A stretch of 64,000 nucleotides of DNA, taken from NCBI GenBank assembly GCA_019828595.1, contig JAHQRK010000005.1:2852001-2916000 (forward strand). Reading direction: 5' to 3'. The position numbers and the translations under genes are program-made. Below are positions 41,170 to 52,360 of this stretch, piece by piece. The notes beneath the pieces were generated by a model, which saw nothing but the letters and a program-made list of their open reading frames with translations, was not told the DNA's origin and did not search any database. The DNA comes from Aphanomyces cochlioides (Eukaryota; Oomycota; Saprolegniomycetes; Saprolegniales; Verrucalvaceae). The number at the start of each line of letters is the position of its first letter. Positions within the stretch are counted from its first letter, which is position 1.

Positions 41170-42731
41170 CTACAGGAACGACTTGACAGCACGCATGGCT
41201 GGTCGTATCCAATGGCCAGTCTTCCAATTGAATAGTCCGTTCAATTGCCGATCAGGCCGCCTCCATAATGCCGATGTGACAGACTCACTATCTTGAGTGA
41301 GTTGGTGGTATTCGTCCTTGAACGTAGCTTGGAGATTGGCATCTGTCGTGTAGAGGAAGACCTGAAACCCAAGTCAGGATGCGACAGCCACGGTCAAATA
41401 ATTACCTGAGACTCTAAATCTCGACCGTAAGATCGTTGGCCAAAGTTGGAACTCCCGACAATGGTCAACATTTCGTCGTAGTGCTTGATCCACATGCCCT
41501 TGGCGTGGAAGGTCCAATTTTCGCGGTTGTACTCACGGAGGCACAGCTGCGTGGCAGGAAATCGGTCGTAGAATTCCGATTCGATCAATGAATAGGCCAT
41601 GGGTAATGCACCTAGAGGAATTAAAGCTTGAAACCTCACCATGAATGGATTTGTGGTACCTTTGATACCATTGCCATTGAAAAATCCATTTGCCGATGGT
41701 GCCGCCGTCAAGACATCCAATGACAGTGTTCGTTCGGCAAGCAATCGCGTCAGGAACGGTGGAAAGTTGAGGTATCCCGATGCAATATCAATATGACTTG
41801 AAGCAGGTATACGATGAAGGACATGCGTAAGAGTTTCTTCATCGTGGGAGATGTCGAGTGGAGAGAATTGAATCGTCGGGATAGCAATCGTGGATGTCAA
41901 CCATCGTGGGGTCGTGGGTTGGTAGTCTTGCAGTGAGAGCAATGCTGACTTGAATTGAGCGTGCGTTCCTTTGGGATTGACAAGGGACGTGTCGGCAACT
42001 CCGTTGGCTTCAGACACCTCGACTCGGTACGCATGGTCGGTGACAATCTACAGAGAACGTTGGACAATTCACTTCAGCCATCATCTTGCCTGGACAAAGG
42101 TGTGGTAAAATCCAGCAAGATCGGCATTGTGGAGCTGCATGTATCGATCTTGTCGCTGGGTGAAGTAATCGCCACTGAGGTTAGCACCGCTCATGACTAG
42201 CGTATCATCGCAAAGATAAATCTTCGTATGCGAGACGCCAATTGTTTCATCAAACGGCGGTGGGAGAAAGCCCCATCGATCCAGTTGAGGCACTCGGTAC
42301 AAGTGGAGTGACACATTGTTGGGAAAGCGAGAAAGAAGTTCTCGCAGCATCGCCACTGAGCTCGTAGAACCACCGCGCTGGCCTCGGGAAAAATCAAGCA
42401 CTATAGACACTTGTAGCTGAGAGTTCGCGGCGCATGCTTCAATCAGCGTCTCAACAAGTTTGCGACAGAGAGCGTCGTTGCCGATGTAGAGCGATGATAT
42501 GGAGATTTTCTTCGTTGCATTGCGAATGTTGTCCAGAAGCTGGTTGTAGAAGTCCGTCGGGGAGTTGAGCACCTTGATATCATTTGGATTCAGGGGAAAA
42601 GACGGTGTAGATTCACGCAGATCGTCAATCACATCGCCGATCGTTGTCATTGCCGTCGAATGTGGTGGCGAGTTGACGAATTTCGAATTGAAATCACGCC
42701 CATGGATTGGCTTGTGAAGATTGGATGCCAT
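41170..42731 (-). CDS. PGS1: CDP-diacylglycerol-glycerol-3-phosphate 3-phosphatidyltransferase
   Basis: Three exons: 42090-42731, 41406-42047 and 41170-41361, 491 residues. The first intron begins GCAAGA (a GC..AG intron), the second GTAATT. The enzyme makes phosphatidylglycerol phosphate, first step to cardiolipin, in mitochondria. It belongs to the eukaryotic PLD-type PGS1 family, shown by two HKD motifs: SHTKIYLCDDTLVMSGANLS (followed by GDYFTQRQDRYMQL) and FHAKGMWIKHYDEM with TIVGSSNFGQRSYGRDLESQ. The start at 42731 (MASNLHKPIHGRDF) follows an in-frame A/T-rich extension without targeting features. Divergent from CDC45 with a 289-bp gap. Confidence 0.92.
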
Positions 42732-43020
42732 CACTTCAATACTTGTCTTAGCATATATCCTGTATAAAAATATACTCTCTATTGAAAGCATATACTCTAA
42801 TAATTGATATTTCGAGCCTGTTTCTATTGTACTGTATAATTCTATATTTAGTATAAAGGTTTACGAGTGAAATACTTTTTGCTTACACTATCTAGAAGAT
42901 TGGTTCATTTCGACCTGTGCTATTCCCTGCAATAATTCATATACAATACTCGTATTTGATTGGCTGATGAGCTGACCAATCAGTGAATTGCCCGCCATTT
43001 TTATCTCTTCCAAGCAGCGC

Positions 43021-45359
43021 ATGCTCTGGCCACGGGAGCAGTTCATCGTCGCGTACAAGCAAGTCCTAAGCGATGCCATTGATACGTATGGAGCTAGCGT
43101 ACTTCTTTTGGTAGCACTTGATGTCGACTCGATCGCGGCTGTGTCGATTTTGACGTCGCTTTTGCAAGCGGATATGGTTGCGTACTCGTTGGTGCCTGTC
43201 TCGGGGTACAAACAACTTGCGGACATGACATTTTCAAGCGAAATTCGCTCAATCTTTCTCATCAATTGTGGTGCAATGGTCGATGTCTACAGTACTCTCA
43301 AACTTACAGACCAGAAAGTCTATGTTATTGATAGCCATCGCCCGTTGCATTTAGCCAACGTGTATGACCGCCATGGAATTGTGGTTCTATTTGATGATGA
43401 AGGACAAGCAGAAGGAGACTTTCCAGAAGACGGTTCCGATATTGAAGCAATTGAGCAAGAAGATGAAGGCGATGATGAAGAAGATGATGACGATGACGAG
43501 GACAGTGACGATGAAAGCGAAGGTGAAGCGGAAGTTCCAGATCAGGATCTAACAGATCCTGGTGTGGGTGCAAAACGAAAACGCACAGACTCTGACGCGA
43601 GCGATGGAACTGAAGACGGTGTTGATGAGACTCAAGAACAGCCCGTGGATGAAACAGCTGAGACCATTGGCGAAACTGATGGAGCAATTGAGACCACAGA
43701 CGCAGAAAATGAGACAGCTGAGGCAGACGATAATGCTGCTGATGCCGACGACGACTCTAATTCAGAAGAAGATGAAGAAAAATCTGAAGCAGAAGAAATC
43801 CCGCAAAACGACGTTGCCGAGAAAACTAGTGGAATGTCGTCAAAAAGGTATTTCTAGATGACGAAGTGTATGCTGATCATTTTGAAGAAAACGGAGGCTT
43901 GAAATTTTGCAGTACTATCGTGGCTCGTTCTACGGTGCTCCTGCTGCTACTCTAACTTATGAACTCGCAAGTCAGCTAAATCAAAGTTCACAGGACAAAG
44001 TGTGGTATGCCATCGTCGGCCTCACAAAGCAGTTCATTGCTCAACAAATTGACGCCGATAACTATAATATGCTTGTTCAGAAATTCCAAGATGAAGTGCT
44101 TGCACTTCCTGGTACGGCTAACGAAGAAGTCAAAGACGTGGACGGAACGGTTCTACCCTCTGGTACGGAAGCTTATTTATTGATTCTTTCGTCTTATCCT
44201 TGGCAGTCCTCGATGGTTCAATAGCATTCGAAGAGGAGTATAGATTCGTGCTCTATCGGCATTGGTCGCTCTATCAATCTATGTATTATTCCAACTACGT
44301 TGCAGCGAAGTTAAAATGCTGGCAAGCTGCCGGGAAGGATGAACTTGAAGTCTTTCTGGCAAGGATGGGTTTAAGTCTCAAGGAATGTCATCAGAGGTAC
44401 GCATAGAACCAGCAAATATCGCACGACTTTTCTCACTATAGCTTTACATTTATGGCACGAGATCTCAAGCAAGACTTGCGTGACAAATTTCGAGAACTTG
44501 CCCCTGAATTTGGCCTGGACGACATGTTTTACGGTTCTTTCAAGCGTCATTTCGGTAATTATTCATGGAAATCGCCTTTTAACATAATTCTAGAATTCAA
44601 GCATCAGTGGTGTTCCGCAGATGTTGTTTATGGCCTCTCGGCGCTACTGGAAGCACCAGCATACGTGACAAAGAAAGCTTTAGCACCCCATGTGCCAGAT
44701 GCCGTCGACAACTTGGATGATGACGAAGCTCCATTTTGGCCACATAGTTTCCACCTCGCAATGGAAGCATTGCCATGGTAATTGTAGTCAAATTGTGCTA
44801 TAAACTCACTATTTGAGTAGCAAATCGTCAAGATCATGCTTGATTCTTGAACGTGGCATGCACATTGCGATGGAACTGCAGCAAGCAATTGTGCACCTCG
44901 GCATTTCCATCTTGGACCGCAAATTGATTGTCCGAGTCAAGCATTTCCGTTATGTGTGTCTGCGTTTGACGGAAGAGGAGGAACTGCTATTTAGCCATGC
45001 CTCCACTCTCTCGAAGCTTGCCCTCTTCCTTGTCGATGTGCATCGTGAACAAGGCAAATGGATTGGCAAAAATGCTGCTCCTTTTGTCCTCATCTCGCAC
45101 CTGAAGGCTCGCAACGTCTACTTGGTTGTTGGTGTTACATGCCCTGAACGTGCAGGCGAAATCCACAGAAAGTAAGTTCCTCTCCCCAACCTCGTCTTTT
45201 CAGACCTACTCTAGCACTCTCGGAACTGCATTCTCCCTCGCAGCAGCCGAAACAGGCGCCACCTCTTCGTACGATGGCTTTGAAACTACTGTGATGGAGC
45301 TACACGTGGACGACATTCATGTTTTTGTTGAGCAATTGCACAACGTTATGGATGCCTAA
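43021..45359 (+). CDS. CDC45: CDC45 replication initiation factor
   Basis: CDC45 is part of the CMG helicase (Cdc45-MCM-GINS) that unwinds DNA at forks. The start MLWPREQFIVAYKQVL at 43021 and ASVLLLVALDVDSIAAVSIL are characteristic of its RecJ-like DHH fold; catalytic residues are not conserved in the family. A ~140-residue acidic stretch (Asp/Glu with Thr/Ala) follows at about residues 130-275. Later exons, joined by GT..AG introns, give FYGAPAATLTYELASQL, KVWYAIVGLTKQFI, VLYRHWSLYQSMYYSN, FLARMGLSLKECHQRY, FYGSFKRHFGNYSWKSPFN and the C-terminal TVMELHVDDIHVFVEQL. Between the acidic stretch and YYRGSF the frame changes: VVKKVFLDDE is coding-like in another frame, and one extra A in the A5 run 43839-43843 would restore continuity. 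Stop overlaps the stop of the convergent NBAS-like gene. Confidence 0.9.
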
Positions 45360-48300
45360 ACAAAAAACTCGAGTTTCTCGTACAATGCTTGACGTGGTGC
45401 ATCAAGGCTGTTCGCCCGAGATTTGATGCTTTCAAAGTATCTCTTCAAGAGCGGCTCCAATAGTCGAGTGTCCCAGACTATCGGATGCACGTTGGCCACT
45501 TGGCAAAGAATCCGGCTTGACATGGCCAAATTGTCTTCAGCGAGAAATCCAACCACGAGGTAAAGCACACTTGCGAGGGCATTTGAACCTCCTTTTGCCT
45601 CATGGTGGATGCAAACTTGAACCATGCGATCCCACGGAACGATGGGCAAGAGGACATCAAGAGGGTAACGAACGATCAGGAGCTCGAGGTGAGATGGTGT
45701 CAGCTCTTGAAAGTTGAAGGCATCTGGCATAAGAGCAGCATGGATCGATTCAAATGGGCTCAAGAGCGCAACAATTGTGTATCCCTTGGTGACGAACTGC
45801 TGGACAATCTCCTCCGTGAGACTGGCATATGCAGTTGGATTTGATCGCAGCAGGTTGTTGAGAGCTTCTTCAGACCACTGAGTGCGAGACCACAGTTGGT
45901 GCCACAATGCAGCCGAAAAGAGCGGTGATGGGTTCGACTCTTCTTCCCATTCAAGTTCGAGGCGGTGCGCCACGACGCGCGAGAGTTCAGTTGCCCATGA
46001 AACATTCGATGAGGATTGCTCTTGATGGCTCTCCCACTTGAGCAGAACGTTCGCAAGACCTTCGTTTGCCGCTGGAGTGTCTGAAATTCTCAAAAGCGCG
46101 GCGCTCCAAACATTGTCAAAGTCTGTCATAACTTGAGTCTGAAGACTCTTCCACTCGCCATCGCCATCTAGCTCGTACAACATAGATACAATCGATGCTG
46201 ATACGTGAGTGCTGCCAAAGGCATTGCTAACACTTGAAGGCACAAGAGCGTTCATCCAGCTGAGCAGCACGACTGTGCTCGGTGATGGCTCGACATCTTC
46301 CAGCCACTTGAGAACCGCCGCGCAGAAAACCCCTTCGAGCGGCCCAACGACGACCGTCTCTGGAATCAATCGCAATTCAACACGAGGTGCTTGGTCTTGA
46401 GCCCATTTGGCTGCCAAGTAGCGATACAGAGGATGCGGCGAGGGTTTCACAAGCTCGTCGCCGGCTGTGAGTGTCGGGACATGAGCTTCCAGCATTGCAC
46501 CAATGTGGCGTTCAAACAGAGTTTGGTGGTCTTTGCCGCTATCAAGTGCCGATGTGAGCTGGAGAAGAGAGCGACAAAAAGCGAGTGACACGGGCTGACA
46601 ACACCATGCTGCAATTTGAGCATCAAAAGGAGGAAGCACACTGGGAGAAGGAAATGTATCAACGGGTGGCTGCAGCTTGGCTTGGGCGATGAGCGCTGCC
46701 AGTTGGCTCCATAGTACTTGACGTTCGAGGAAGGTGACGTCAGTCGGTGGTGCTTGGCGCGCCTGGGCCATGTGATAGATGTCGAGCACGACTTCGACGC
46801 GTTTAGCCGGTGAGAGGCGAGGAGCGTATCGAGCGGGGGCTTGAAAAGTGTAGCCATGGAGTTCATGGTGAGCATGGGGACTGAGCAATTTCGAGACGAC
46901 AATGACGAGATGCTCCGTCGAGAGCGTCGATAGAAATGGCAATGCAGTCTCGTATGCCTTGTCAGCGTCGGCGTGGTTGGCAAGCACCATGTCGAGATGG
47001 ATGAAGACAATCGTGGAGGGTGGAAGACCATGGAGTTTCTTGAGCATCAACGCCATGACGCGAATTGTCGCTCCTGAGAGAATCGGGACGACAGATGCGA
47101 CCACGAGGGACATGTCAGAGCTGCAAAAGTGCGGCAGATGCACACGGATATCGGACTTGCGCAGTTTGTTGGCACATGCACAATATAGTTTGAGTCGCTC
47201 TGCTGGAAGATCGACAGCATTTGGATCGCGCTTGAAGCATTCCAGACAGACCCACCACAGATATTCCCATGCAATCGAGTCGAACGGGTCGAGGCGTTGA
47301 GCAGTCGATTTGAGAAGGCGCTGGCTTAGAGCTGATGGTTGTGTCATAGCATGCTGCAGCAAGCTCATGCCTTCGGTCGGAATTGGCAACTGAGCTTTCT
47401 TCAGCTCTTCCTCGCGTGATTCGACACCAGGTCGCGTCAAGAGCATTTCGAGGAACTGGACATGAAGTTCCCACAGGTTCATTTGGAACTTGGCGCAAAT
47501 GTTGGCTGCTTCCTGCCATCGCTGGGTTGCCATGAGCTGCACAAGCATGTCGTAGCGATAAATGTGGTCGACATCAAACCGAGAGCGATCAAAAGACGGG
47601 AAGATCTGTTGCAGCAAGTCCAGGTCAGCTTCTTGCTTGGACGACACTTGGAGCGACGCGAAGTGCTGGACTTTGGTCGCATCGTCTTTGAAATAGAGCT
47701 GAGCATGTTGGGCCAAGACGACTTGGTTCGTTGGCTCAGCTCGAGCACAAGCGCTGCTCCATATGTCGAAAGCCTGAGTCGTCGACAATCGACATAGGTA
47801 TCCCTTGGCCATAGCAATGTCCATTCGGTCCAAGTAGATCTCGGCAAGTTGACCCAAGCGCGACAACAAGCTCGGTCCAGAACGAACGACGTCCGTGGTA
47901 GCCGTCGGCAAGTGGAATTCGAATGCCAAGTCGAGGTGAATCGAAGCAGTGAGAGATTTACAGAGCAAGTCTGGTTGAGAGCTGACCACTTCTTGGTGTA
48001 CAACAAGCTGTTCAGAGAACCACACGTAGTCGGAAACTTGCGAGTCTTTTTCCGCTGCTACTTCGTCTTCGCTCAACTGGAGCACGACGAGACTTTGGAC
48101 AATCGCGTCGAGTTTCTTGGCCCAGTCTAGTAGAATCATCGATGTTCCATTGTCCTGAATGGAGAAGAGAGCTGTGCTGCAGAGCTGGCGGCAAGCGTTG
48201 TAGTGGCCACTGAGGCTGACCAGATCAAGCGTAAGCGAGGCAAGCTGGGCACTAAAGCCATCGTCTTGGATTGACGCTTGCGTAAGGATAGAAATGGTCA

Positions 48301-51300
48301 AAGCAATCGCTCGGTCGACATGGCGACTTTGAAGATAAGCGTAAGCAGCCCAGACTTGCATCCACGGTAACTTGGGTGTCAACTCAAGCCACTGCGCGAC
48401 CTCTGCGAGCTGATCCAAGTGGTTAATGCAGTGTTGGGAGCGGTTCACAAGGAGATCTTGAACGTACGCAAGGCGGTCAGCATTTGACAGCGCAAAAATC
48501 GTTGCAGGAGCGATCGGTTCGCCTTTGCATTGCTCGAGCCACTGCGTAGCGTAGAGGAGCGAAGCGTAATTGCACTCGACGGTATCTTCAATCCAGGCGA
48601 GATAAGTCAACGCCAAGGCAATCGAAGGAGAGGATGTTGATGTAGCTGTATGGAAATGCGCTTTCGCTGCTTCCAACAAGATAGTCGGCGATGGACATAA
48701 TTGCCGCAATATCAAGGATGGTGAAGTAGCATGTGCCAACAGATACCGACAGACGCTAGCAATCGCATCGTCGGTGGTAATCGCAGTTGGGAATGCGTGG
48801 TCACGCACAAGAAGCATGTCGTCCAGCAATTTTTCATACTGCGCTTCAGATGTCACGGTGGCGCAGCATTGATCCACAAGCGAAGTGAAGAAAGTGCTCT
48901 CCCCAGCGCGCTGACGCAACTTCACCGGGCTTTGGAAGCAATTGTAGCTCGCTAGGATTTCCATGGCTGTCATGTAATGCTCCAACGCGTCCGCCTACAA
49001 GAGGCAACTGTCGACATCAACTCGTCCGACTGGTGTTACCTCAGTTTGCAATTTTTCATCGGGCAATACTTTCGGAAGCGTTTGGAAAATTGCCCATGCG
49101 CATTCAATAAAGTCTTGTGGCCTGTGTGTCATGGTTAAAGAGATGAGGGGTTCGTATCTCTTACCGATCCGTGTCAGCCAAGTCAAAGCCAAAGCTGCAA
49201 AACAGTGCGGTTTCAACAAGGAGTCGATTGTCGCGAATGTATCGCTCGGTCGAAATGGGACTACTCGCGGCGAGGATATCAGCCGCCCAGGCAAATGCGT
49301 CAAAATTCTTCAAGTCGAGCGCTGTTATGGCCGCTGCTAACTCTTCTTGACGGATCATATCACGACGGAGAAGCTCCAACACTTGCGCTTTCGACTGGTT
49401 GCTCTGGATTACCAGTTCCAACTTGTGACTTGGCTTGACAGAGTTTGCATGCTGCCATGCTTGAATTGTCCACATTGGTGTCACTTCAAAGTCGTACACG
49501 AACAAGTGAAGCTCTTCAAATTCACGGTACAGCTTGGCTAGCTCCTCATGGCCGTGGGCTATAACGCCGAATTAGAAACGCAGTTATGGCGAAGAAACTC
49601 TTACCGTCTCCAACGCATCGACGAGAGAGTTGGATCAGAGTTTGCGCGTCTTCCAGAAGGCCAAACATGCTGTCCATTTCGTAAGAACGAGCGACAAACC
49701 AGTCGCAGATTGTCTTGCGCCGTTGTTCAATCGATGGCTGAACATTGTACTCGTGAATGACTTGAGGCGTCACATCAGGAGCATCGCGAAGAGTTGCGGC
49801 CACGAATCCATCTAGCAAGAAGTCGCATTGACATCAGGACAAGTTGACAAAATACCCGAAATGGCATCAAGAACGTAGTAGGGCAAGTCTGAATCATCTT
49901 GCAAACTTGGGGGAATGCAAGGTAAGAGATGCTGGAAGTCACGGGGAGGAAGTGAAGCTGGCAGAGCACTCAAGATGGTGCATTTGTGAGGAAGGAGGTG
50001 ATATCCATGACGATCAAACAGGATCTATTGCATTGTCGTGAAAAAGACGGGTGCAATTGAAAACTCACCGTCAAATCGTGAACGCGGCCTTCATGCGCAA
50101 ATCCTAACGCGATATCGAGCCAAGGCATGGCTAGAAATTCTTCAAAAGCAGACGGCTCAAAGAATTCAGATGACAACCCCTCGGCAGCTTTGTTGCCTTG
50201 AATGAGACTCACAAACGTCTCCAGTCGGTCGAGCAATTGACGCAACGCAACGTCGTCGTCTTTTGAGAGCGCAAACGTCCACAGACGACTGCAAGTCCCA
50301 GGGGAGTCCAATATTGTCCGCTTTGCCGTCTCAATTATCCACGTCTTGTCATGAACGTGCGTCAGATGATCAGCAATCAGACTATCTAAGGCTTCAGTCG
50401 CGGTGCCGACACCAACATGATGGAGCCACACAGCTTTATGGACAACATCAACGTCAAGTTTGTCGCTGTGAGCCGTAGCTAAAGCCAGTGCTTCGTCAAA
50501 TCGGTGTTGCGATAAAAGTTTCGAATAGACAATCTACAAGATGTTGCTAGTCAGACGTAGAAATGATTCACGATATCTTACGTCGACTGGAACTTCGCGG
50601 AACATGACGATTTCCAAGTTGGAGTTTGAGCCCCGCAAGTGAAAGAAGACTCCGTTGGTGGACGTTGCCAAAACATTACTTGACAGTGTCGAGTCAACGT
50701 CACTAGGATGGGATGAGTCCTCCAGCTCTGGGATGGATAGCTTGTCATCAATAATTTCGCAAACGATGGGAGTATTCGCTGCGGATAAAGCCACGACAAG
50801 TTGGTTTGGATGAAACCAACCGAGACTCGTAGCTGTGACAGAGTGAACTAGCGTCCAGTCGACCAAAGTCGCACAAGTATCGACCTGTGAAGAGTTAGCG
50901 GTGCTTCCTGAAGATTGAAATACCTGACGGATGGAAATATGCCCAGATTTATCACGCAATGCAACATATGCGCCACCCGGGGAAATGGAGAGCTCTTGAA
51001 TGGTACCAGGATTGAGTTGTTCCGGTGAAAGCATTGAAGACCACCATGACGACTGCTCCGTTGGTTCAGCCAAGACTTGCGATAATACAGTCGAATAGTG
51101 AAGCAGTTCTGCCGACGTGTCGGTCAAATTCCAAAGACTAAGCGTTGAGCCTTGTTCCATGCCACGGTCAGAGCTCCGAATTCCACCAGCTAATACGAGC
51201 AGATCACCATGGAGGGCACTCGTTGTCAAGGTAGGGTGCGACTGGGATACTTCAGCCAAGAGCTGAATAGTTTCATGGGCAGCTTGAATTCGCACGCGGT

Positions 51301-51688
51301 GGATTGAGCCGTCAATCGTGATGACAATTAGAATGAACTCATACAAGGAAGCACTTGCAACGCGGGATTTGATCACGTACGACTGCCACACGGACGACGG
51401 CAAATCGACCACGCGGGAAACAATCATTTCGCCCCCGTAGTACACATTGAGCGTCTTTCCAGTGGTCCAGCCACAGACAACCATGCCGTCAGAGCTTAGC
51501 GAGCTAGAAGGTCCATCACATGATAAAGGCAAGAGGGCTTTGTCTTGAACCAAGAGGCATGCTTTGTCAGTCTTCACTACAAAGGAGAGCATTCCTTCTT
51601 CCTCTACATTCGAAGCCACGAGCTGAACGGTGTCCCCGGGGACATCGCTCGGCAAGTTGATTTGCGCGACTTGCTCGGCATCCAGCAT
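45356..51688 (-). CDS. NBAS/Sec39-like subunit of the NRZ (Dsl1) ER tethering complex
   Basis: A large multi-exon gene from ATG 51688 (MLDAEQVAQINLPSDV) to 45356, roughly 2,000 residues. The first ~385 residues are a beta-propeller-like domain (TLSLWNLTDTSAELLHY; ISPGGAYVALRDKSGHISI; SLGWFHPNQLVVALSA). The rest is alpha-solenoid: VWLHHVGVGTATEALDSLI, EFLAMPWLDIALGFAHEG, RSYEMDSMFGLLEDAQTL, LYREFEELHLFVYD and one 1,209-codon exon (45356-48985) with NICAKFQMNLWELHVQFLEM and IAWEYLWWVCLECFKRD, matching the NBAS Sec39 region. NBAS with RINT1 and ZW10 tethers Golgi-derived vesicles to the ER and supports SNARE assembly. Probable introns include 50525-50580, near 50070, 49845, 49570 and 49000, and an in-frame 39-bp one (GTATTT..CACAG) near 50890-50930. 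It is head to head with NSF. Confidence 0.8.
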
Positions 51689-52360
51689 CTTGTTGAATTC
51701 GACAGTACAATTTAATATGGGAAACGTAAATTAGAACTTCTATGCAATTGTAATCTTAAATTGCAATATACAATTGCATAATGCATGTTTTGAACAAATT
51801 TGTATGAAAATTAGTATGATAAAATCAAAATTTGACATGCTACATAAATATTTCAATTTCAGCCAATCAAAACTCGACACATTTCGTCCATGACGTGGCA
51901 GCCCCACATTTCAGAAATCATTTCTTATTGATCCCTTATTCTAGCCTACCGCTTCAATTCATAACATTGCTCCATGCGCTCATCCTTATATTCTAGCCGA
52001 TTTTATGCTAGTCACAGTTCAATTGCTCGTTATTGTGGAGCTTTAGCGTTGGTTACATTAACAGTATCCATTTGTGCTGTGGGCCGCATTTGCAGCGCAA
52101 TATCCAACAATCCAACGACATAGACCACAATGCGCCACACCTTTCTAGCCTCAAATTTCTAGCAATGAGACGGTCTAAAAGGCGTAGTCGCGCAAAGATC
52201 TTCTTATGATTCACAGTAAGAGCATAATATTTAATTGTTTTAATTGGATAAAATTCTTCGGCTAATATTTAATTGTTTTAATTGGATAAAATTCTTCATC
52301 AGGAATAACGCTAGAGAGATTTGATTGGTTGAAAATTTTTCGCATAAGGTTATCCGGAAG
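51689..52360. promoter_or_regulatory. divergent intergenic region between NBAS-like and NSF genes
   Basis: Very A/T-rich near 51720-51860. Contains CCAAT-type motifs (CAGCCAATCAAAAC near 51863; TTTGATTGGTTGAAA near 52320), and TTATCCGGAAG at 52350-52360 directly before the NSF start. Could drive both membrane-traffic genes. Confidence 0.45.
52225..52297. repeat. two tandem 35-bp units, 38-bp period
   Basis: TAATATTTAATTGTTTTAAT plus TGGATAAAATTCTTC occurs at 52225-52259 and again identically at 52263-52297, 64-136 bp upstream of the NSF start. A recent local duplication within the promoter region. Confidence 0.85.

Noticed and set aside
43562..43861. Lys/Arg-rich 99-codon frame inside CDC45
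   Set aside because: Out-of-frame reading of the acidic repeat.
47479..48006. Additional ORFs of 100-200 codons inside the NBAS-like gene on both strands
   Set aside because: Overlap the 1,209-codon exon completely and have no motif; shadows.
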